The notes: a model not told the origin generated them from the letters alone. A DNA stretch of 64,000 bases from CAZJWR01 sp964549765 (GCA_964549765.1 CAZJWR010000014.1:1-64000), one strand, 5' to 3'. Positions 27,180-35,910 are shown, counted from the first letter of the stretch. Program-made: numbers and translations.

Positions 27180-27532
27180 CGTCGGGTCTCCTTGTCCAGT
27201 CCGGGACCGGTTACCGGGTCGGTCCTCGATTCGGGGTGTTTCATCAACCGAATAGACCTCGCTCATGCCCCGGTGCCGAGATGCCCCCGGAGCCTATGAT
27301 GCGATAGAATCATTCCTGTTGTAGCAAAGGTTCATGACACGGATCGCCGGCATGGTTGTCTTGCGCGTCGATTGACCAACCTGTCCATGATAAAATGGTC
27401 CCGTGACCCATAAATAACACAGTCTTCCGAGCGAAAAATGCAAGAGGATATTTTGCCGTATAAAAATTGGTGAAAAATCATGTAAATTCGGGAACCGCCT
27501 GGTGCGAATCCGTCTCTGAGGGGGGTCTATTA
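27180..27532 (-). other. Intergenic region between the lipase and envelope-protein genes
   Basis: About 350 bp, AT-rich near 27400-27480, with no frame worth calling on either strand. A GGAG ribosome site for the leader at 27179 lies at its left end. A promoter is likely but no hexamer pair is convincing. Confidence 0.4.
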
Positions 27533-28540
27533 TCAGCCTTCCATATCCTGGTCAATGATTCTGACCGTATCCCGTACCCTACGGAGGCGTGGGGGGCGAT
27601 ACCTTTTGACTTTCTCCATCCTTTTGATGGCGCTCGCGTGAACGGCAGAACCCTTTTTTATCGTCCGCAGGTAAAACCACAATAAGAGCCAAAATCCTTT
27701 GAACGACCGGTGTATTTTATCAGTGCAATCGGGAACGATATGCTCATACTCATCCATTTTCACCACCAGCCCCTGAGCCCCCGCCCGTTTCAGCATCCAC
27801 TTGAGAGCGCCGTCCGACAGCCCGGCTTCCGCATACGACCCGCCGACGTCGCAATGGACGCCGGGGAACCATACCTGCTCGATGATCTGCCCTTGCGCAG
27901 CGGGCTCGTCCCAGAGCACGGGCCGGAACTTGAAGCGTTTCTCATCTATGGAGAGCGCATGATACCCGTAGGGGATACTTTTCGAGAGACTGGTATCCGC
28001 GAATCGTATTTTGTTTCGTATGCCGACACTTTTGACCGTATCCCAGACGCCGATGAAGTGCGGCGTGCAGTGAGTGCGAGAAAACGCCTTCCGGAAATCC
28101 TGCACTTTGATGCTGTCTATTGTCAGCGACCGGTTTCGATACAGTTTCGTGGCATATTCGATCAGATTCGGATATTCCTTGTGCAGCAAGCCGCATTTCA
28201 TGATCATCCCCGCCAGGGCGCGGACGGTATAGGCGCCTCGGCTGAAACCGAAGAGAAAGATTCTGTCCCCGTCTTCGTAATTCTCCATAAGGAACGAATA
28301 AGCGTCTTCGATATTCTTGGGAAGCCCAAAGGCGGACGCCAACCCGAACAACCACGATAGTTTCTTCCCGAACCAGGTAATGGCCAAAGTTGATCCCAGC
28401 GTCCCCACCCCGGGATCGTAATAGGCGATTTGTCTTTCCGTGTGATTTTCGGCGGCATCGAATAATTTGGCGACATTGGTTTTATTTTTGCAATATTCGT
28501 TGCCGGTGCCGTCGCAGCAGACGACAATGTTTTTCGACAT
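27533..28540 (-). CDS. DUF2235/Tle1-like alpha/beta-hydrolase, candidate T6SS phospholipase
   Basis: 335 residues. It starts with NIVVCCDGTGNE, the DUF2235 opening. The nucleophile elbow is GFSRGAYTVRALAG (Ser at about 100), with Asp in HFIGVWDTVKSVG (about 167) and His in VWFPGVHCDVGGSY (about 229), completing a catalytic triad. DUF2235 proteins include the Tle1 family of T6SS phospholipase effectors. It has no signal peptide. It heads the minus-strand cargo block, with GGAGG before the ATG, and the next two genes are envelope-type proteins. Phospholipase activity is a family-level expectation, not shown here. Confidence 0.8.
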   Translation of the reverse strand: MSKNIVVCCDGTGNEYCKNKTNVAKLFDAAENHTERQIAYYDPGVGTLGSTLAITWFGKKLSWLFGLASAFGLPKNIEDAYSFLMENYEDGDRIFLFGFSRGAYTVRALAGMIMKCGLLHKEYPNLIEYATKLYRNRSLTIDSIKVQDFRKAFSRTHCTPHFIGVWDTVKSVGIRNKIRFADTSLSKSIPYGYHALSIDEKRFKFRPVLWDEPAAQGQIIEQVWFPGVHCDVGGSYAEAGLSDGALKWMLKRAGAQGLVVKMDEYEHIVPDCTDKIHRSFKGFWLLLWFYLRTIKKGSAVHASAIKRMEKVKRYRPPRLRRVRDTVRIIDQDMEG

Positions 28541-28836
28541 GATCAGTCCCTCCTGTTATCTACCGTGCTGCTGATAGCCCGCACATGGGACTCCTCGGGG
28601 ATAGCCGCGGATTAGATGCCCGAAATTCAAGACGAAATAAAAGCCCAGCCGCTTCGTACTCCCCCCGTTGGATTTTATCGATTGACCCGCCTTGAATATT
28701 GCGACAAACGATAAATGCTGTCAAGTCATTTATGTCCGACGGGGACAAGGTGCCCATTTTGTTGTTGCAACGGGGGTAGGGAAATGCGTTTACTTCGAGT
28801 GCAGGATGCAATTCACACTCCATCCCGGAGGAAATC
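28541..28836. other. Divergent intergenic region between the lipase and DUF1761 genes
   Basis: 296 bp separating two divergently read genes, each with a good Shine-Dalgarno (GGAGG). No gene is seen. AT-rich patches around 28670-28740 may hold promoters for both directions, but no hexamer pair stands out. Confidence 0.5.
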
Positions 28837-29256
28837 ATGGACGTTGACATCGTACAAGTGGCAACCATCAATTACCTGGCCGTGGTCGTCGCGGCGATCG
28901 CCTATATGATTCTCGGGGCGATCTGGTATTCGCCGATACTGTTCGGCAAAGCCTGGATGACCGGCATCGGCAAAACCAAAGAGCAACTGGCGGTGGGATC
29001 AGCCATGAAATATCTATGGGGGCTGGTGTTTTCGTTTATCGCCGCCTATGGTATCGCCCGGCTTATGCTCTGGACGGGCCGCGACACCGTCGCCGACGGA
29101 ATTGTCATCGGCCTGCTGGCGGGGATTTGCTTCGTCATGACAACCATGGGAATCAATGACACCTTCGAAGGTCGGCCGTCGGGCCTGACGATGATCAATA
29201 TCCTCTATCACATCGTGGGCTTTCTGGTCATCGGCATCATTCTCGGCGCCTGGTAG
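28837..29256 (+). CDS. DUF1761 family membrane protein
   Basis: 139 residues with four predicted TM helices. The first loop carries LGAIWYSPILFGKAWM, the DUF1761 signature (G..WYsp..fG..W), and the third helix region has GICFVMTTMGINDTFEG. GGAGG lies seven bases before the ATG. The family has no known function. It is the first plus-strand gene after the T6SS block and appears to be a single-gene unit followed by a strong RNA structure at 29285-29349. Confidence 0.8.
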   Translation: MDVDIVQVATINYLAVVVAAIAYMILGAIWYSPILFGKAWMTGIGKTKEQLAVGSAMKYLWGLVFSFIAAYGIARLMLWTGRDTVADGIVIGLLAGICFVMTTMGINDTFEGRPSGLTMINILYHIVGFLVIGIILGAW

Positions 29257-29284
29257 GGCAACAGCGCTGCCGCTGATGGAAATT

Positions 29285-29349
29285 ACAATCCATTCCGCGG
29301 GGTCCTGATCCGTACCGGCCAGGCGGGGCGGATTGTGACCCCGCGGAAT
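29285..29349 (+). terminator. Strong RNA structure with pseudoknot topology, probable terminator
   Basis: A perfect 13-bp stem, ATTCCGCGGGGTC (29292-29304) with GACCCCGCGGAAT (29337-29349), is followed by TTTGTT, so it can end the DUF1761 transcript. ACAATCC (29285-29291) also pairs perfectly with GGATTGT (29330-29336), in an order that interleaves with the main stem, which is an H-type pseudoknot layout. Confidence 0.6.
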
Positions 29350-29439
29350 TTGTTGCCGACCGCCGCCACCTTTTGGCTTTGCCGTTCGTATGTTCTATGA
29401 ACGAGGACGATCGCACTTTCCGGTGAGGGGAGGATCATC

Positions 29440-30033
29440 ATGATTCATCGAACGATAACAGTCACCCTGGCGGCAATCACGGCCTTTTCACTGGCCGCCT
29501 GCAAGGGCAATAAGGAAAAAGAGACGGAGACGAGACCGGATATCGTTCTCACGGAAGGAGAAGATAGCATGACCATCGCGGTTACCAGCCCGGCCTTCGA
29601 AGATGGCGGCATGATTCCCAAAAAATTTACCTGCGACGGCGAGAATATATCGCCGCCGCTGCATATCGGCGATGTGCCCGATGAGGCTCGGAGCCTGACG
29701 CTTATCGCCGACGATCCCGACGCACTGGGAGGCACATGGGTGCATTGGGTACTCTATGATCTGCCGCCCAAGACCACCGAGCTCCCGGAAAATATGCCGG
29801 TCGATGAGGAAATTCAAGACGGCGCTCATCACGGCGTGTCCGATTTCAAACGGTTCGGCTACGGCGGCCCCTGCCCGCCGTCAGGAACGCACCGGTATTA
29901 TTTCAAAGTATATGCGCTCGATACCATCCTGAACCTGTCGGGCCGCGTCACCAAGGCCGATGTCATCAAGGCCATTCAGGGTCATGTGCTGGCCGAGGGT
30001 CAGCTGATGGGCCGGTACGCAAGGCAAAAATAG
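29440..30033 (+). CDS. YbhB/YbcL-type PEBP lipoprotein
   Basis: 197 residues. A lipoprotein signal ends in FSLAACKG. The mature part is a phosphatidylethanolamine-binding-protein fold: SPAFEDGGMIPKKFTCDGEN, then LIADDPDAL, TWVHWVLYDLP and FGYGGPCPPSGTHRY, the four conserved patches of bacterial PEBPs. Members bind phospholipid-like or small ligands; the bacterial role is poorly defined. GGGGAGG precedes the ATG. It is a single-gene unit in the gap before pspC. Confidence 0.88.
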   Translation: MIHRTITVTLAAITAFSLAACKGNKEKETETRPDIVLTEGEDSMTIAVTSPAFEDGGMIPKKFTCDGENISPPLHIGDVPDEARSLTLIADDPDALGGTWVHWVLYDLPPKTTELPENMPVDEEIQDGAHHGVSDFKRFGYGGPCPPSGTHRYYFKVYALDTILNLSGRVTKADVIKAIQGHVLAEGQLMGRYARQK

Positions 30034-30123
30034 CCGGTAGTCGTCCCGCGTCGGTATATTTCGCGGCGGATATCGGATATTTCCGCAACCGTGGCCGGGA
30101 ATATCCGTAGGCTATACATAACT

Positions 30124-30327
30124 ATGCAGAAATTATACCGATCCAAAAAAGACGCCAAACTCGCCGGGATCTGCGGCGGCATCGGAGAAATTCTGGATGT
30201 CGATCCGACCATCGTCCGGCTCGTGACGGTTTTGGCGGCGCTGATGACGGCGGTTCTGCCGTTCGTGGTCGTCTATATCGTCGGCTGGATAATAATTCCG
30301 GAGAAGGACGGCCCGGCTGAGGAGTAG
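30124..30327 (+). CDS. pspC: PspC-domain membrane protein
   Basis: 67 residues from the ATG at 30124; an in-frame ATG at 30091 would add 11 residues without better support. The PspC pattern is complete: KKDAKLAGICGGIGEILDV, DPTIVRLV, then a TM helix (AVLPFVVVYIVGWIIIP). In proteobacteria PspC joins the phage-shock response to membrane stress; stand-alone short PspC proteins are common elsewhere and their role is less clear. A terminator follows at 30359-30400. Confidence 0.85.
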   Translation: MQKLYRSKKDAKLAGICGGIGEILDVDPTIVRLVTVLAALMTAVLPFVVVYIVGWIIIPEKDGPAEE

Positions 30328-30358
30328 TACTCCGAGGCGATTCAATATAAGATACGAT

Positions 30359-30400
30359 TATCCTCGATCCCTGCTTCGGTGGTCGAGGATATTTCTATTT
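30359..30400 (+). terminator. Rho-independent terminator after pspC
   Basis: TATCCTCGA (30359-30367) pairs with TCGAGGATA (30383-30391) across a 15-nt loop, followed by TTTCTATTT. Confidence 0.7.
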
Positions 30401-30431
30401 CCCGCCTCGGTCGAATGCCTCAACTCATCCT

Positions 30432-30460
30432 TTGACTCTTGTCCAGATTTTCATTAAATT
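30432..30460 (+). promoter_or_regulatory. Promoter for tldD-tldE-prmC
   Basis: TTGACT (30432-30437) and TAAATT (30455-30460) are 17 bp apart, 36 bp before the tldD start and just after the pspC terminator. Confidence 0.6.
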
Positions 30461-30496
30461 GACGGCTAAACCAGCCTAATGTTTGGTGGAATGCCT

Positions 30497-31936
30497 ATGG
30501 ACATAACCAATATTGCCGCCGACGGTCTGGCCGCCGCCGAAGATCAGAAGGCGGGATACTGCGATATCCGCCACGAGACGATCCGCGACGAAGGGCTCTC
30601 GTATTCCGACGGCGAACCGGATCCGATCGAAAGTTCATTCAGCGCCGGGTGGGCCGTGCGCCTGCTGATCGACGGCGCCTGGGGCTTCGCCTCCTCCGAC
30701 GACCCCGCGATGTCGATCGACAAGCTGGTGGTGCGGGCCGCTTCGGTGGCCAAAGCCTCGGCCAAATTGCAAAAGGAGCCGGTCGTTCTGGCCCCCGCTC
30801 CGGTGCAGAAAGGCGAATATACGTCGTCGTTCACCACCGATCCGTTTTCGGTGCCGCTGAAAGAAAAAATCGACTACTTGGCCGACCTCGATGCGGCCAT
30901 GGGCGGCTATGCTAGCATCAACAGTCGCAGTTGTTTCGCATCGTTCCGCAAAATCGACAAATGGTTCGTCTCGTCGGGAGGCAGCCAGATGCATCAAATC
31001 CTGATGCAAACCGGCGCGGGATTCACCGTCGGGCAGATGAAATCGCGCCGGGAACGCGCCGAACGCTCCTATCCGCGGCCGTCGGGACAATACGCCTGCG
31101 CCGGATACGAACTGCTCGATCAACTCAACATGAAACAGCATATCCCGCAAATGGTGGATGAGGTGGGACAATTGCTGACGGGCATCCCCTGCCCCCAGAA
31201 AACAACGACACTGGTGCTGGCCGGAGATATTCTGTCGCTGGTAATACACGAATCAGTCGGCCACCCGCTGGAACTGGACCGCGTCTTCGGCACCGAACGG
31301 AATTTCTCGGGTATATCTTTCGCCACCCCGGATAATCTCGACACCCTGCAATACGGGTCCAAACTCATCAACGTCGTGAACGACCCGACGGTCGAGCACG
31401 GCCTGGGTTCGTTCGGATGGGACGACGAGGGAATACAAAGCCGCCAAACGCATCTGATCAAAGATGGCATTCTGACCGGCTACCTTTCGTCGCGCGAAAC
31501 AGCCGCTCGGATCGCCCGGACGTCATCGGGATGTATGCGTTCCGACGGTTGGAAAAATCTTCCTCTGGTCCGTATGACCAATACCATTCTGGAACCGGGC
31601 GACAAGACATTCGAGCAACTCATAAGCGAGGTCGACGAGGGTATCTATATGGCGACGCCGACGTCGTGGTCGATTGACGATCTTCGCAAGAATTTTCAAT
31701 TCGGATGCCAGATCGGATGGGAAATATCCGGCGGCAAACTGGGCCAGGTGATCAAAGACCCGACCTTCTCGGGATGCACAACCCAGTTCTGGGGAAACTG
31801 CGAGGCCATCGGGAACACATCGCTCTACGAATTGCGCGGAACGCCGAACTGTGGCAAGGGTCAGCCGGGACAGAACGCCCGCACCGCCGAAGGCTCATCG
31901 CCGGCCCGGTTCGGGCAGATCGAGGTGGGGGGATAA
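30497..31936 (+). CDS. tldD: TldD family metalloprotease subunit
   Basis: 479 residues from the ATG at 30497, chosen because GGTGGA lies six bases upstream; two earlier in-frame ATGs (30479, 30491) lie on or before that site. The zinc motif HESVGHPLELDRVFG (HExxxH) marks the catalytic TldD subunit, and ETAARIARTSSGCMRSDG and MTNTILEPGD stretches are typical of the family. TldD and TldE form a complex that degrades unfolded or short peptides and in some bacteria removes leader peptides from ribosomal peptide products such as microcin B17. It is followed 3 bp later by tldE. Confidence 0.88.
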   Translation: MDITNIAADGLAAAEDQKAGYCDIRHETIRDEGLSYSDGEPDPIESSFSAGWAVRLLIDGAWGFASSDDPAMSIDKLVVRAASVAKASAKLQKEPVVLAPAPVQKGEYTSSFTTDPFSVPLKEKIDYLADLDAAMGGYASINSRSCFASFRKIDKWFVSSGGSQMHQILMQTGAGFTVGQMKSRRERAERSYPRPSGQYACAGYELLDQLNMKQHIPQMVDEVGQLLTGIPCPQKTTTLVLAGDILSLVIHESVGHPLELDRVFGTERNFSGISFATPDNLDTLQYGSKLINVVNDPTVEHGLGSFGWDDEGIQSRQTHLIKDGILTGYLSSRETAARIARTSSGCMRSDGWKNLPLVRMTNTILEPGDKTFEQLISEVDEGIYMATPTSWSIDDLRKNFQFGCQIGWEISGGKLGQVIKDPTFSGCTTQFWGNCEAIGNTSLYELRGTPNCGKGQPGQNARTAEGSSPARFGQIEVGG

Positions 31937-31939
31937 GCC

Positions 31940-33307
31940 ATGCTGAATAAAAATGACGCCATGAAAATTCTCAAAGAGGCCCTCCGCCTGTCGAAGGCTA
32001 ATCAAACCGAGGCCGTGCTGATGGGCGAACAAACCTGGCTGACGCGATTCACCGAATCGGTCATCAACCAGAATATCGCCCAGGAGGAAACGACTCTGGT
32101 TGTTACGGCGGTCAACGCCAAACAGGTTGGCTTGGCATCGACGAATGATCTCAGCTCGGAAGGTATCGAATCTGTTGTCAAAACCGCCAACGATATCAGC
32201 CGCCTGCAAGAACCGGACGAACGATTCGTGTCATTCCCGAATACGACCATCGCACCGGAGATAGAAAAAACCGTACTGGTCGAGCCGGATACCGATTACA
32301 CACCGGCCAAAATGGCCGACATGGTATCCGACGTCGCAAAACGGGCGGCCAAAGAAAACCTCACTGCATCCGGCGCCTTCCGGCATGATATCGAAACCGT
32401 CGCCGTCGCCAATTCACTCGGCGTGGAACAATACGGACGGAGCGGTAAGGCCGAATTATCGTTGACGGTCGTGGGCAAAGCCGAACAGCAATCGGGCTTC
32501 GCCATTGGCTGCGACCCCAATCCGGCCAAAATTGAATTTGACGCCGTGGCGTCACGGGCAATCGAACGCGCCGTCAGGAATGTCGATCCGGTATCTCTTC
32601 CCGACGGGCAGTACACGGTCATCCTCCAACCTCCCGCCGTGGGGCAGCTTCTGCTCTTTCTCGGATTCCTCGGCTTCGGCGGACGGACGATGTCACAGCA
32701 CCGCTCGTTCATGTCGGACAAAAAAGGCGAACTCATCACCGGAGAGAACATCACCATCACCGATGAGCCGGACAACCCGCTGTTCGGCACGTTGCTGTTC
32801 GACTATGAGGGCGTCCCGAAGAAAAACCTCCTGCTGATCGATCACGGTAAGGCCGGCGAGGCCGCCTATGACACCTACTACGCGAATATTGCGGGCGTCC
32901 AGCCGACGGGTCATTCGGTGCAGCCGAATAACAGTTATGGACCGTATCCTAAAAACATGGCCATCGCTCCCGGCGATGCGACAATTGAGGAGATGATCGC
33001 CTCGACCGACAAGGGCGTGATGATCACCCATTTCTGGTATATCAATTTTCTCAATCCCATGCAGACGATGATCACCGGCACCACCTTTGACGGCACCTTT
33101 CTTATCGAAGACGGCAAGATCGGCCCGGCCATCAAGAACATGCGCACCAATCAATCGATCCTGGAGGCCTTTTCCAACGTGGCGATGATTTCGAAATCGC
33201 GGATGGTCTATCCTCAATACACATCATTGATGCTGGTGCCTGCGATGAAAATCAACAACTTCAATCTCGTTCAGGAAACCAAGGAAGAATGGGAGGGCAA
33301 ATGCTGA
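31940..33307 (+). CDS. tldE: TldE/PmbA family partner subunit
   Basis: 455 residues with the PmbA fold: a helical N-terminus, the TRFTESVINQNIAQEETTL patch, and a C-terminal beta core with GTLLFDYEGVPKKNLLLIDHG and THFWYINFLNPMQTMITGTT. It lacks the HExxxH zinc motif of TldD, as expected for the non-catalytic partner. It is coded 3 bp after tldD and its stop overlaps the start of the Tat mini-protein. Confidence 0.85.
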   Translation: MLNKNDAMKILKEALRLSKANQTEAVLMGEQTWLTRFTESVINQNIAQEETTLVVTAVNAKQVGLASTNDLSSEGIESVVKTANDISRLQEPDERFVSFPNTTIAPEIEKTVLVEPDTDYTPAKMADMVSDVAKRAAKENLTASGAFRHDIETVAVANSLGVEQYGRSGKAELSLTVVGKAEQQSGFAIGCDPNPAKIEFDAVASRAIERAVRNVDPVSLPDGQYTVILQPPAVGQLLLFLGFLGFGGRTMSQHRSFMSDKKGELITGENITITDEPDNPLFGTLLFDYEGVPKKNLLLIDHGKAGEAAYDTYYANIAGVQPTGHSVQPNNSYGPYPKNMAIAPGDATIEEMIASTDKGVMITHFWYINFLNPMQTMITGTTFDGTFLIEDGKIGPAIKNMRTNQSILEAFSNVAMISKSRMVYPQYTSLMLVPAMKINNFNLVQETKEEWEGKC

Positions 33308-33525
33308 ACCGTCGCGAATTTCTCAAACTGTCCGGCGCTCTGGCGGCCGGAGCCGTGATAACGCTGTCCTCTCTCAATGATGTGGCCGCGGCCTGGAACG
33401 GCCCGCCGCCGAGCACCGCGCCGCTCTATCGTCTCCATGGCCACAGCCGTTCGGGATGCGCCTACCGGCCTGAACTGGCCGATATTTGGTCGGGCGGCGG
33501 TGCGCAACTGCCCGATATGATCTGA
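33301..33525 (+). CDS. Tat-signal mini-protein of unknown function
   Basis: 74 residues from the ATG at 33301, which overlaps the tldE stop. The N-terminus is a classical twin-arginine signal: NRREFLKLSGALAAGAVI, with an AAA cleavage-like end. The mature part is about 40 residues (PLYRLHGHSRSGCAYRPEL and on) and has one cysteine and two histidines but no recognised domain. Its stop overlaps the prmC start (TGATG). Coupled to both neighbours, it is either a real small exported protein or the remains of a longer Tat substrate. Confidence 0.6.
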   Translation: MLNRREFLKLSGALAAGAVITLSSLNDVAAAWNGPPPSTAPLYRLHGHSRSGCAYRPELADIWSGGGAQLPDMI

Positions 33526-34388
33526 TGGACGCAGTCAATGTCAACGCGCTGATCGCCGAAACCGGAAAGAAACTTCGGGAGGTCGGCATTGAGGCCGGTC
33601 AGGCCGAGGCGGAATTGATCCTGGAGGATCTGCTTGACGTCGACCGCCTGCAGTTGTATCTGAACGGTCCGTCATTGATCGACGAAACCGTCCTGAAAAA
33701 ATTCCACGCCATCGTCAAGAAGCGACTCACCCGCTATCCCCTGCAGTTTATTCTCGGCAACGCCTGGTTCTACGGCCGCAAATTTCTGGTCAATGAGGAC
33801 GTCATGATCCCCACCCCGGAGACGGAATTGCTGCTGGTATCGGTCTTGCGGGCGGCGCGGTTTTGCCAGTCCGATCCGGTGCGTGTTTTGGACATGGGGG
33901 CGGGATCGGGTGTGGTGGCGGTTTCGGCCAAGCTGGAAAATCCGGATCTCGACATCACCGCCGTGGATATCTCCCCCGACGCCCTGCATGTCGCAACCGT
34001 CAACGCCGGACGGTTCGACGTGGCCGAATCCATTCGCTTCATGAAATCTGATTTATTCGAGATTATCGACCAGTCGGAACGATTCGACATCATCGCCTCC
34101 AACCCGCCCTACATCACCACGGGCGAATATGACAAACTGGAACCGGAGGTTTTGGCCGATCCCAAAGTGTCGCTGGTTTCCGGCCCAAAAGGATTGGATA
34201 TCATCACCAGGCTGGTGTCGGAATCGCCGGGTTATCTGACCCGCCCGGGATTTCTGATGTTCGAAATCGGTTTTGATCAGGCCGATGAGGTCTTTTCCAT
34301 GGTCAAAAGCGACGGACGCTATGTCGATTGCTCCCTTTTCAAGGACCTCAGCGATATCGACCGGCTCGTCGTCTGCAAGGTGCAATAA
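33525..34388 (+). CDS. prmC: Release-factor glutamine methyltransferase PrmC
   Basis: 287 residues from the ATG at 33525 that overlaps the stop of the mini-protein. An N-terminal helical domain is followed by a class I methyltransferase: LDMGAGSGVVAVSAKLENPD (SAM-binding motif I), TAVDISPDAL, and the catalytic SNPPYI. The IPTPETELLL patch is also typical of PrmC/HemK. It methylates the glutamine of the GGQ motif in release factors 1 and 2. prfA, its usual neighbour, is not here. Confidence 0.9.
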   Translation: MDAVNVNALIAETGKKLREVGIEAGQAEAELILEDLLDVDRLQLYLNGPSLIDETVLKKFHAIVKKRLTRYPLQFILGNAWFYGRKFLVNEDVMIPTPETELLLVSVLRAARFCQSDPVRVLDMGAGSGVVAVSAKLENPDLDITAVDISPDALHVATVNAGRFDVAESIRFMKSDLFEIIDQSERFDIIASNPPYITTGEYDKLEPEVLADPKVSLVSGPKGLDIITRLVSESPGYLTRPGFLMFEIGFDQADEVFSMVKSDGRYVDCSLFKDLSDIDRLVVCKVQ

Positions 34389-34401
34389 ACCGGTCGGCGA
34401 T

Positions 34402-34797
34402 TTAATTTTTCTCGATATTATCGATTATCACCGGTTTCCAATCGGTATCCATCCAGACGCCATAGATGGAAACCGGCAGGTGCCAGCTTTCAATCACCCG
34501 CATCGCCGTTTTAATCTGTTCGATATGTTTACCTTTGGGGACGGGATTGCCCCCGCAATCCTCATGGCCCATTATGACTACGATTTTCGATTGGTGCTTT
34601 TCGACCGAAATTTCCGTTTTATACCGCACCAGCGTCACCTGCTGAGGGTCACCTTCGCTGACGATTTTGTCCGGGCCCGGTTCGGTGATCATATCGACAT
34701 AATCGAGATCAAATCGCTCCTTCATCCACGTAATCATGGGAATCTGTACCCGCCCGTCCATGCAGTTGATCGCCGTCCCGAATTTTTCTTTCACCAT
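34402..34797 (-). CDS. Beta-carbonic-anhydrase-like protein, compact
   Basis: 131 residues from the ATG at 34797, preceded by AAGGAG; a longer frame to 34935 runs into AT-rich non-coding DNA. NCMDGRVQIPMI resembles the beta-carbonic-anhydrase CxDxR zinc and catalytic site, and VVIMGHEDCGGNP gives the HxxC pair of ligands. It is much shorter than usual beta-CA (about 200 residues), so it may be a CA-like fold with another role. It is transcribed towards prmC, with a 13 bp gap. Confidence 0.65.
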   Translation of the reverse strand: MVKEKFGTAINCMDGRVQIPMITWMKERFDLDYVDMITEPGPDKIVSEGDPQQVTLVRYKTEISVEKHQSKIVVIMGHEDCGGNPVPKGKHIEQIKTAMRVIESWHLPVSIYGVWMDTDWKPVIIDNIEKN

Positions 34798-34939
34798 AAG
34801 ATATTTCTCCTTGCCGCCGGCCGGTCGTCTAATCGACCCAACCAGTTGTTGATAATGTTCTTGGCCGCGATTGTCAAGTCTTGGCAGGACCTCTCTTAGA
34901 ACCGAGAGATTAAAATTCAAAGGCATTCGGCGCACGGGT

Positions 34940-35125
34940 TGTGTAAATTCTTGTGTGTAAATTTTGGGTGATTTTGGATAAATAAAACGGGCATATCCAA
35001 TTGAGAACTTTTAAGAGGAGGATATGCCCATGCGTGAAATGGATTTCACGGAGAAGAATTTATTCAATCGGTTGTGCGGTGTCAACAACATTTGGCGACA
35101 GTCAACCTTCACAGCGGCGACGTGA
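34940..35125 (+). mobile_element. Possible remnant of an insertion-sequence end
   Basis: An AT-rich stretch with a near-repeated GTGTAAATT is followed by GGGCATATCC (34989-34998) that is inverted at 35020-35029 (GGATATGCCC). GAGGAGG precedes an ATG at 35024 opening a 33-codon frame (MPMREMDFTEKNLFNRL) that stops where the dockerin reading frame takes over. This looks like the left end and first codons of a transposase joined to another gene, but no transposase is identified. Confidence 0.3.
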
Positions 35126-35748
35126 CCTACATTCCGGATCCCGCCGATGCCGGCCAAACTGTCGCCATCGAAATCGAAGCGTCCGATTTTATGCATACAG
35201 CCTGTTTGGATTACACCTGCACCGTATTGGTTGACGTCACCAACAACGCCCCGGTCATAGACTGCGGGAATTCCTACAATATGGGAGGTTCCGGGTATTT
35301 GTTCATGAAATTCGATATCTCCGCCACCGATCCCGACTCAAGCGATGAGATACAATATTACTTGGCTAGCATTTCGCCCGCTCAGTACGGCATCTGCCGG
35401 ATCGATCCGGCAACGGGCGTATTCTCATTTAATACAATCATGGAAGATGGTGGATATGATTACGAGATCTGCGTCGTGGCATCCGACGGCATGGACGACG
35501 CCACGTGTTGTTTTCATCTTAACGTCTGCACCTGTGTGCTTCCGGGCGAAATAGACGGTCTGGGCGATGTCAACATCGGCGACGTCGTCGCGCTTATATA
35601 TTATATTTTCAAAATCCCTGACGGCCCGATCAACATGAATTGGGCCGACGTCAACGCCGACTGCGAGGTCAATATTGCCGATGTCGTCTATCTGATCGAC
35701 TACATCTTCAAAGGAGGCCCCGAACCGCAACTCGGCTGCTATTATTGA
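35074..35748 (+). CDS. 5'-truncated dockerin-containing secreted protein
   Basis: 224 residues from a GTG, without a signal peptide or ribosome site. The N-terminal part has Ig/cadherin-like strands (GDVTYIPDPADAGQT and ATDPDSSDEIQYYL). The C-terminus is a dockerin type I pair: GDVNIGDVVALIYYIF and DVNADCEVNIADVVYLIDY, ending KGGPEPQLG. Such tails are frequent in Zixibacteria and relatives and mark exported multi-domain proteins. The missing start and the odd sequence just upstream indicate loss of the 5' part, perhaps through an IS. A strong terminator follows. Confidence 0.6.
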   Translation: MRCQQHLATVNLHSGDVTYIPDPADAGQTVAIEIEASDFMHTACLDYTCTVLVDVTNNAPVIDCGNSYNMGGSGYLFMKFDISATDPDSSDEIQYYLASISPAQYGICRIDPATGVFSFNTIMEDGGYDYEICVVASDGMDDATCCFHLNVCTCVLPGEIDGLGDVNIGDVVALIYYIFKIPDGPINMNWADVNADCEVNIADVVYLIDYIFKGGPEPQLGCYY

Positions 35749-35767
35749 CAGCCGTCACACCAATCGC

Positions 35768-35805
35768 ACGGCCCGGGACAAATCCGTGTTCCGGGCCGTT
35801 TTTTT
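35768..35805 (+). terminator. Rho-independent terminator after the dockerin gene
   Basis: ACGGCCCGG (35768-35776) pairs with CCGGGCCGT (35791-35799); the stem extends by four more pairs including one G-T, and seven T follow. Confidence 0.9.
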
Positions 35806-35910
35806 CGTGACTCTACAATCAACAGCTTTCCCAACGCGCCGTAAAGTTTATATCAATTCAATCTGATCGGCCGGCATTGCCCGGCTGCATGCCGCACAGG
35901 AGATGTGATC

